From contig NZ_PNOT02000049.1 of NCBI RefSeq assembly GCF_002879535.1, positions 1 through 48,035 on the forward strand: DNA of 48,035 nucleotides, given 5' to 3'. A program made the position numbers and the translations under genes. This document shows, in pieces, positions 45,872 through 48,035 of the stretch. The notes beneath the pieces are model-generated. The model saw only the letters and a list, made by a program, of their open reading frames with translations. It searched no databases and was not told where the DNA came from. The stretch comes from Mesorhizobium intechi. Its GTDB lineage: Bacteria > Pseudomonadota > Alphaproteobacteria > Rhizobiales > Rhizobiaceae. The first letter of the stretch is position 1, and each line of letters opens with the position of its first letter.

Positions 45872-46491
45872 TCGACCCGCGAGAACCCATTGTTACGCCG
45901 GTTCCCGTCGAGGAACTGAGGCCGACGCAAATAACGGTCGGCATGAGGGAAGTTGCGTTGAAGCGCCAGATGATCCGGGAGCAGGACGCCAAGAAGAAGA
46001 CCGGCGCGTTTCTCGGCAAACACGTGGTGCCGGTCGTATTGGGTCCCAAGAATCGCAACTACGTCACCGATCACCATCACCTCGCCCGCGCCCTGCTCGA
46101 GGAAGGCGTCAAGGACGTGCTTGTGACAGTGATCAGCGATCTGTCCGCGCTCGACAAGGATACTTTTCTTTTCGTGCTCGATAACCGAGGCTGGATGCAC
46201 CCGTTCGACGAGAGCGGCCGGCGCCGCGATTACTCGGCAATTCCCAAGACAATCGGCGAGCTGATCGACGATCCTTACCGGAGCATCGCGGGCGAACTGC
46301 GCCGGATGGGTGGTTTTGCCAAGGACACGACGCCGTTCAGCGAATTCATCTGGGCGGATTTCCTGCGTCGGCGCATCGATCGCAACGCGGTTGCGAAGAA
46401 CTTCGACAAGGCGATGAAACAGGCATTCAGCCTGGCCAAGGGCAAGGACGCGGACTACCTGCCGGGCTGGTGCGGCCCGACCTTGGATTGA
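45868..46491 (+). CDS. ParB-like (ParBc_2) protein coupled to the SulP gene
   Basis: The 207-residue protein resembles the ParBc_2 group of putative ParB-like nucleases: VPVEELRPTQITVGMREV, then VVPVVLGPKNRNYVTDHHHLARAL with the DHHH motif, and a helical C-terminus with WADFLRRRI. It lacks the helix-turn-helix of chromosome-segregating ParB, so it is not a partition protein. The ATGA overlap with the SulP gene suggests a joint function that I cannot name. Its 3' end overlaps the convergent AraC gene by 37 bases. Confidence 0.8.
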   Translation: MIDPREPIVTPVPVEELRPTQITVGMREVALKRQMIREQDAKKKTGAFLGKHVVPVVLGPKNRNYVTDHHHLARALLEEGVKDVLVTVISDLSALDKDTFLFVLDNRGWMHPFDESGRRRDYSAIPKTIGELIDDPYRSIAGELRRMGGFAKDTTPFSEFIWADFLRRRIDRNAVAKNFDKAMKQAFSLAKGKDADYLPGWCGPTLD

Positions 46492-47339
46492 GCCTGCTTC
46501 GGCCGAGGCGCGATGCGCCTTGACTGGCGGGCGCGATAATCGCTTGGCGTCTCGCCCATGATGCGTCGAAACCGACGATTGAACATCGACAGGTCGTTGA
46601 AGCCGGCGTCGAAGGCGATCGCCGAGATCGCATCGTCGGACAGGCGCAGTTGCACCGCTGCCCGGTGCAGGCGGGTCTTGAGCAGGAACTGGTAGGGCGT
46701 CATGCCGGCAACCTGCCGGAAAATACGCAGGAAGTGATAGGGACTGGTCGCCGTCTCATCCGCCAGTGCCGACAGCGAAATGGGGCGGTCGGCATCCCGT
46801 TCGATCCGCCGCACCGCTTCCGCCACGCGTTTCTGGTCGCGGCGGCTTGGTCCGCGCCTGGCGGATGTGGCGCCGGAAATCGTGGCGACAGCCGCGGCTG
46901 CAATGCGCATACCGAGTTCCTCGAAGGCCTCGCTGTCGCCCGTCTCCCGCGCCGCTTCCGCCTCGGCCAGTAAAGGCGCCAAGGCCGGCAAGGGCCGCAG
47001 ACGCGGCGCCTCGAAGGTGAGCGTCCTGGCCTCCGGCACGCCGGCGACGATCCGTTCCATGTAGGCAGGCTTGAAATGGAACGAGAGACAGCGGTCGCCG
47101 CTGCCATGTTCGTGGCCGCATTCGTAGCAGGTGCCGGAATTGCCGAGCAGCAGCGCGCCTGGCGCCAGCATGGCGGTGCCTTGCTGCGCGCGGTAGCGGA
47201 ACGTGCCGCCGGTCACGGCCGCAACGCAGAAATCCTTATGGGATTCCTCGAACGGCCGGTCGCCCGCGCCAGCCGTGCACATCACATCCGCCACATACCA
47301 GCCGGGTCCGGATGCGAGAGTGCGGGTCGTCGCTGTCAT
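46455..47339 (-). CDS. AraC-family transcriptional regulator
   Basis: The 294-residue protein has an N-terminal cupin-like sensing domain with several Cys and His (GTCYECGHEHGSGDRC) and a C-terminal AraC double helix-turn-helix: ISLSALADETATSPYHFLRIF and DAISAIAFDAGFNDLSMFNRR (given in part), then RRIMGETPSDYR. The start at 47339 was chosen over an upstream ATG at 47426, which would overlap the divergent gene. The 85-bp space to that gene probably holds both promoters, and the unknown gene is the likeliest target. The Cys/His cluster could sense a metal or redox state. Confidence 0.88.
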   Translation of the reverse strand: MTATTRTLASGPGWYVADVMCTAGAGDRPFEESHKDFCVAAVTGGTFRYRAQQGTAMLAPGALLLGNSGTCYECGHEHGSGDRCLSFHFKPAYMERIVAGVPEARTLTFEAPRLRPLPALAPLLAEAEAARETGDSEAFEELGMRIAAAAVATISGATSARRGPSRRDQKRVAEAVRRIERDADRPISLSALADETATSPYHFLRIFRQVAGMTPYQFLLKTRLHRAAVQLRLSDDAISAIAFDAGFNDLSMFNRRFRRIMGETPSDYRARQSRRIAPRPKQAQSKVGPHQPGR

Positions 47340-47424
47340 GGCCGAAATATAGCAATTTTTCCCAAGCCCAGAACCCCGCCAGCGCCTACTTCTCGCGGTC
47401 TCCTGACAGAAAGAGACCGCAGCC

Positions 47425-47955
47425 ATGTTCGACCCTTTTGCCGAAGCCCTGCACAGTCCCGGACCGATCGGCGGGCTTGCCGAAAAACTCTCCCTTTACG
47501 GCCGCTTTGTCGGGGCCTGGACATTTGAGGCCACGCGTCATCTCGAGGATGGCACCGTGCTGACCGGACGTGGCGAGGTGCATTTCGGCTGGGTGCTGGA
47601 AGGTCGCGCCATCCAGGACGTCTGGATCCTGCCCGCGCGGAATATCGGCTCCCAGCCTTCCCTGGGCAAGTGGACGTTCTACGGCACGACGCTGCGCGTC
47701 TATGATCCCGGCGCGGACGCCTGGCACATTTTCTGGAGCGATCCGCGCAATCAGTATTTCAGCCGCCAGCTCGGCCAGGCCGAGGGCGACACCATCGTGC
47801 AGGTCGGCGCCGACGGCACCGGTTCCTCGGTGCGCTGGAGCTTTTCGCGGATCACCGAAAGTTCCTTTTGCTGGCTCGGCGAGCGCTCGCACGACAATGG
47901 CGCGACATGGCGGCTGGAGGTCGAGTTCCTGGCGCGGCGCGTTGCAACAGCGTGA
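47425..47955 (+). CDS. conserved hypothetical protein, beta-barrel (DUF1579/lipocalin-like)
   Basis: The 176-residue cytosolic protein is rich in beta strands: YGRFVGAWTFEATRHLEDG, GRGEVHFGWVLEGRAIQDVW and WTFYGTTLRVYDPGADAWHIFWSD (in part) look like calycin-type proteins such as DUF1579 members. AAGAGACCGC precedes the ATG. It is divergent from the AraC-family gene and is probably under its control. Ligand and function unknown. Confidence 0.75.
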   Translation: MFDPFAEALHSPGPIGGLAEKLSLYGRFVGAWTFEATRHLEDGTVLTGRGEVHFGWVLEGRAIQDVWILPARNIGSQPSLGKWTFYGTTLRVYDPGADAWHIFWSDPRNQYFSRQLGQAEGDTIVQVGADGTGSSVRWSFSRITESSFCWLGERSHDNGATWRLEVEFLARRVATA

Positions 47956-48035
47956 ACCAGCAACCTCTTGTAACAATACAGAAAATCCCGTTCGGCCATA
48001 TCTCGATCGGCGCCCGCGACACCATTTCCTGGTAA

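Noticed and set aside
47952..48035. 27-codon frame with GTG start overlapping the stop of the last gene and ending at the window edge
   Set aside because: Too short to judge, with no recognisable sequence; the TAA at the window end may be chance.

Overview
The window looks like chromosomal DNA of a Mesorhizobium-type rhizobium (Alphaproteobacteria, Hyphomicrobiales). Pointers are the high GC content, a BA14K-family protein, a glpSTPQUV-type glycerol ABC transporter as described in Rhizobium leguminosarum, a tightly packed coaD-ppi-ppi-queA-tgt run, and a FixK-type regulator with matching boxes. Assignment is by gene content and protein style; no database was consulted. Most genes are intact. 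One alcohol dehydrogenase gene is cut by the left edge.

Region 1 (about 1-17.6 kb) reads as a low-oxygen energy island. It holds an alcohol dehydrogenase, a cupredoxin, a PepSY/cytochrome b561 pair, a complete arginine deiminase operon (arcD-arcA-arcB-arcC), a CxxC protein of unknown function, a Ser/Thr kinase fused to a universal-stress domain beside a metallophosphoesterase, a cysteine-free FixK/FNR-type regulator, a GNAT acetyltransferase, and a USP - beta-CASP nuclease - phosphoketolase - acetate kinase run. Two routes make ATP by substrate-level phosphorylation: carbamoyl phosphate through ArcC and acetyl phosphate through AckA. Five FixK/FNR-like boxes sit 50-90 bp upstream of the first gene of five transcription units, and the regulator that probably reads them is encoded in the middle. 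The region stops at the 3' end of a tRNA-Lys gene.

Region 2 (about 18-29.5 kb) carries a BA14K protein with a clear terminator, a DUF6882-like gene, and a complete glycerol regulon on the minus strand: glpR, glpD, glpS, glpT, glpP, glpQ, glpU, glpV, glpK. The two ABC ATPases have complementary defects in their ATPase motifs, which predicts one working and one degenerate nucleotide site.

Region 3 (about 29.6-35.5 kb) is an Anbu (ancestral proteasome-like) cluster: ATP-grasp, alpha-E, transglutaminase-like protein, Anbu peptidase, a PLP-dependent amino-acid decarboxylase, and a stand-alone Lrp/AsnC ligand-binding domain at its head.

Region 4 (about 35.7-48 kb) is mostly housekeeping: a DUF4864 protein, the operon coaD-ppiA-ppiB-DMT-queA-small ORF-tgt, a 50-residue membrane peptide, gyrA, a SulP transporter paired with a ParB-like protein, and an AraC regulator divergent from an unknown gene. 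The Tgt protein lacks three of the four zinc ligands of the family, and a small Cys/His-containing protein is encoded in the overlap between queA and tgt.
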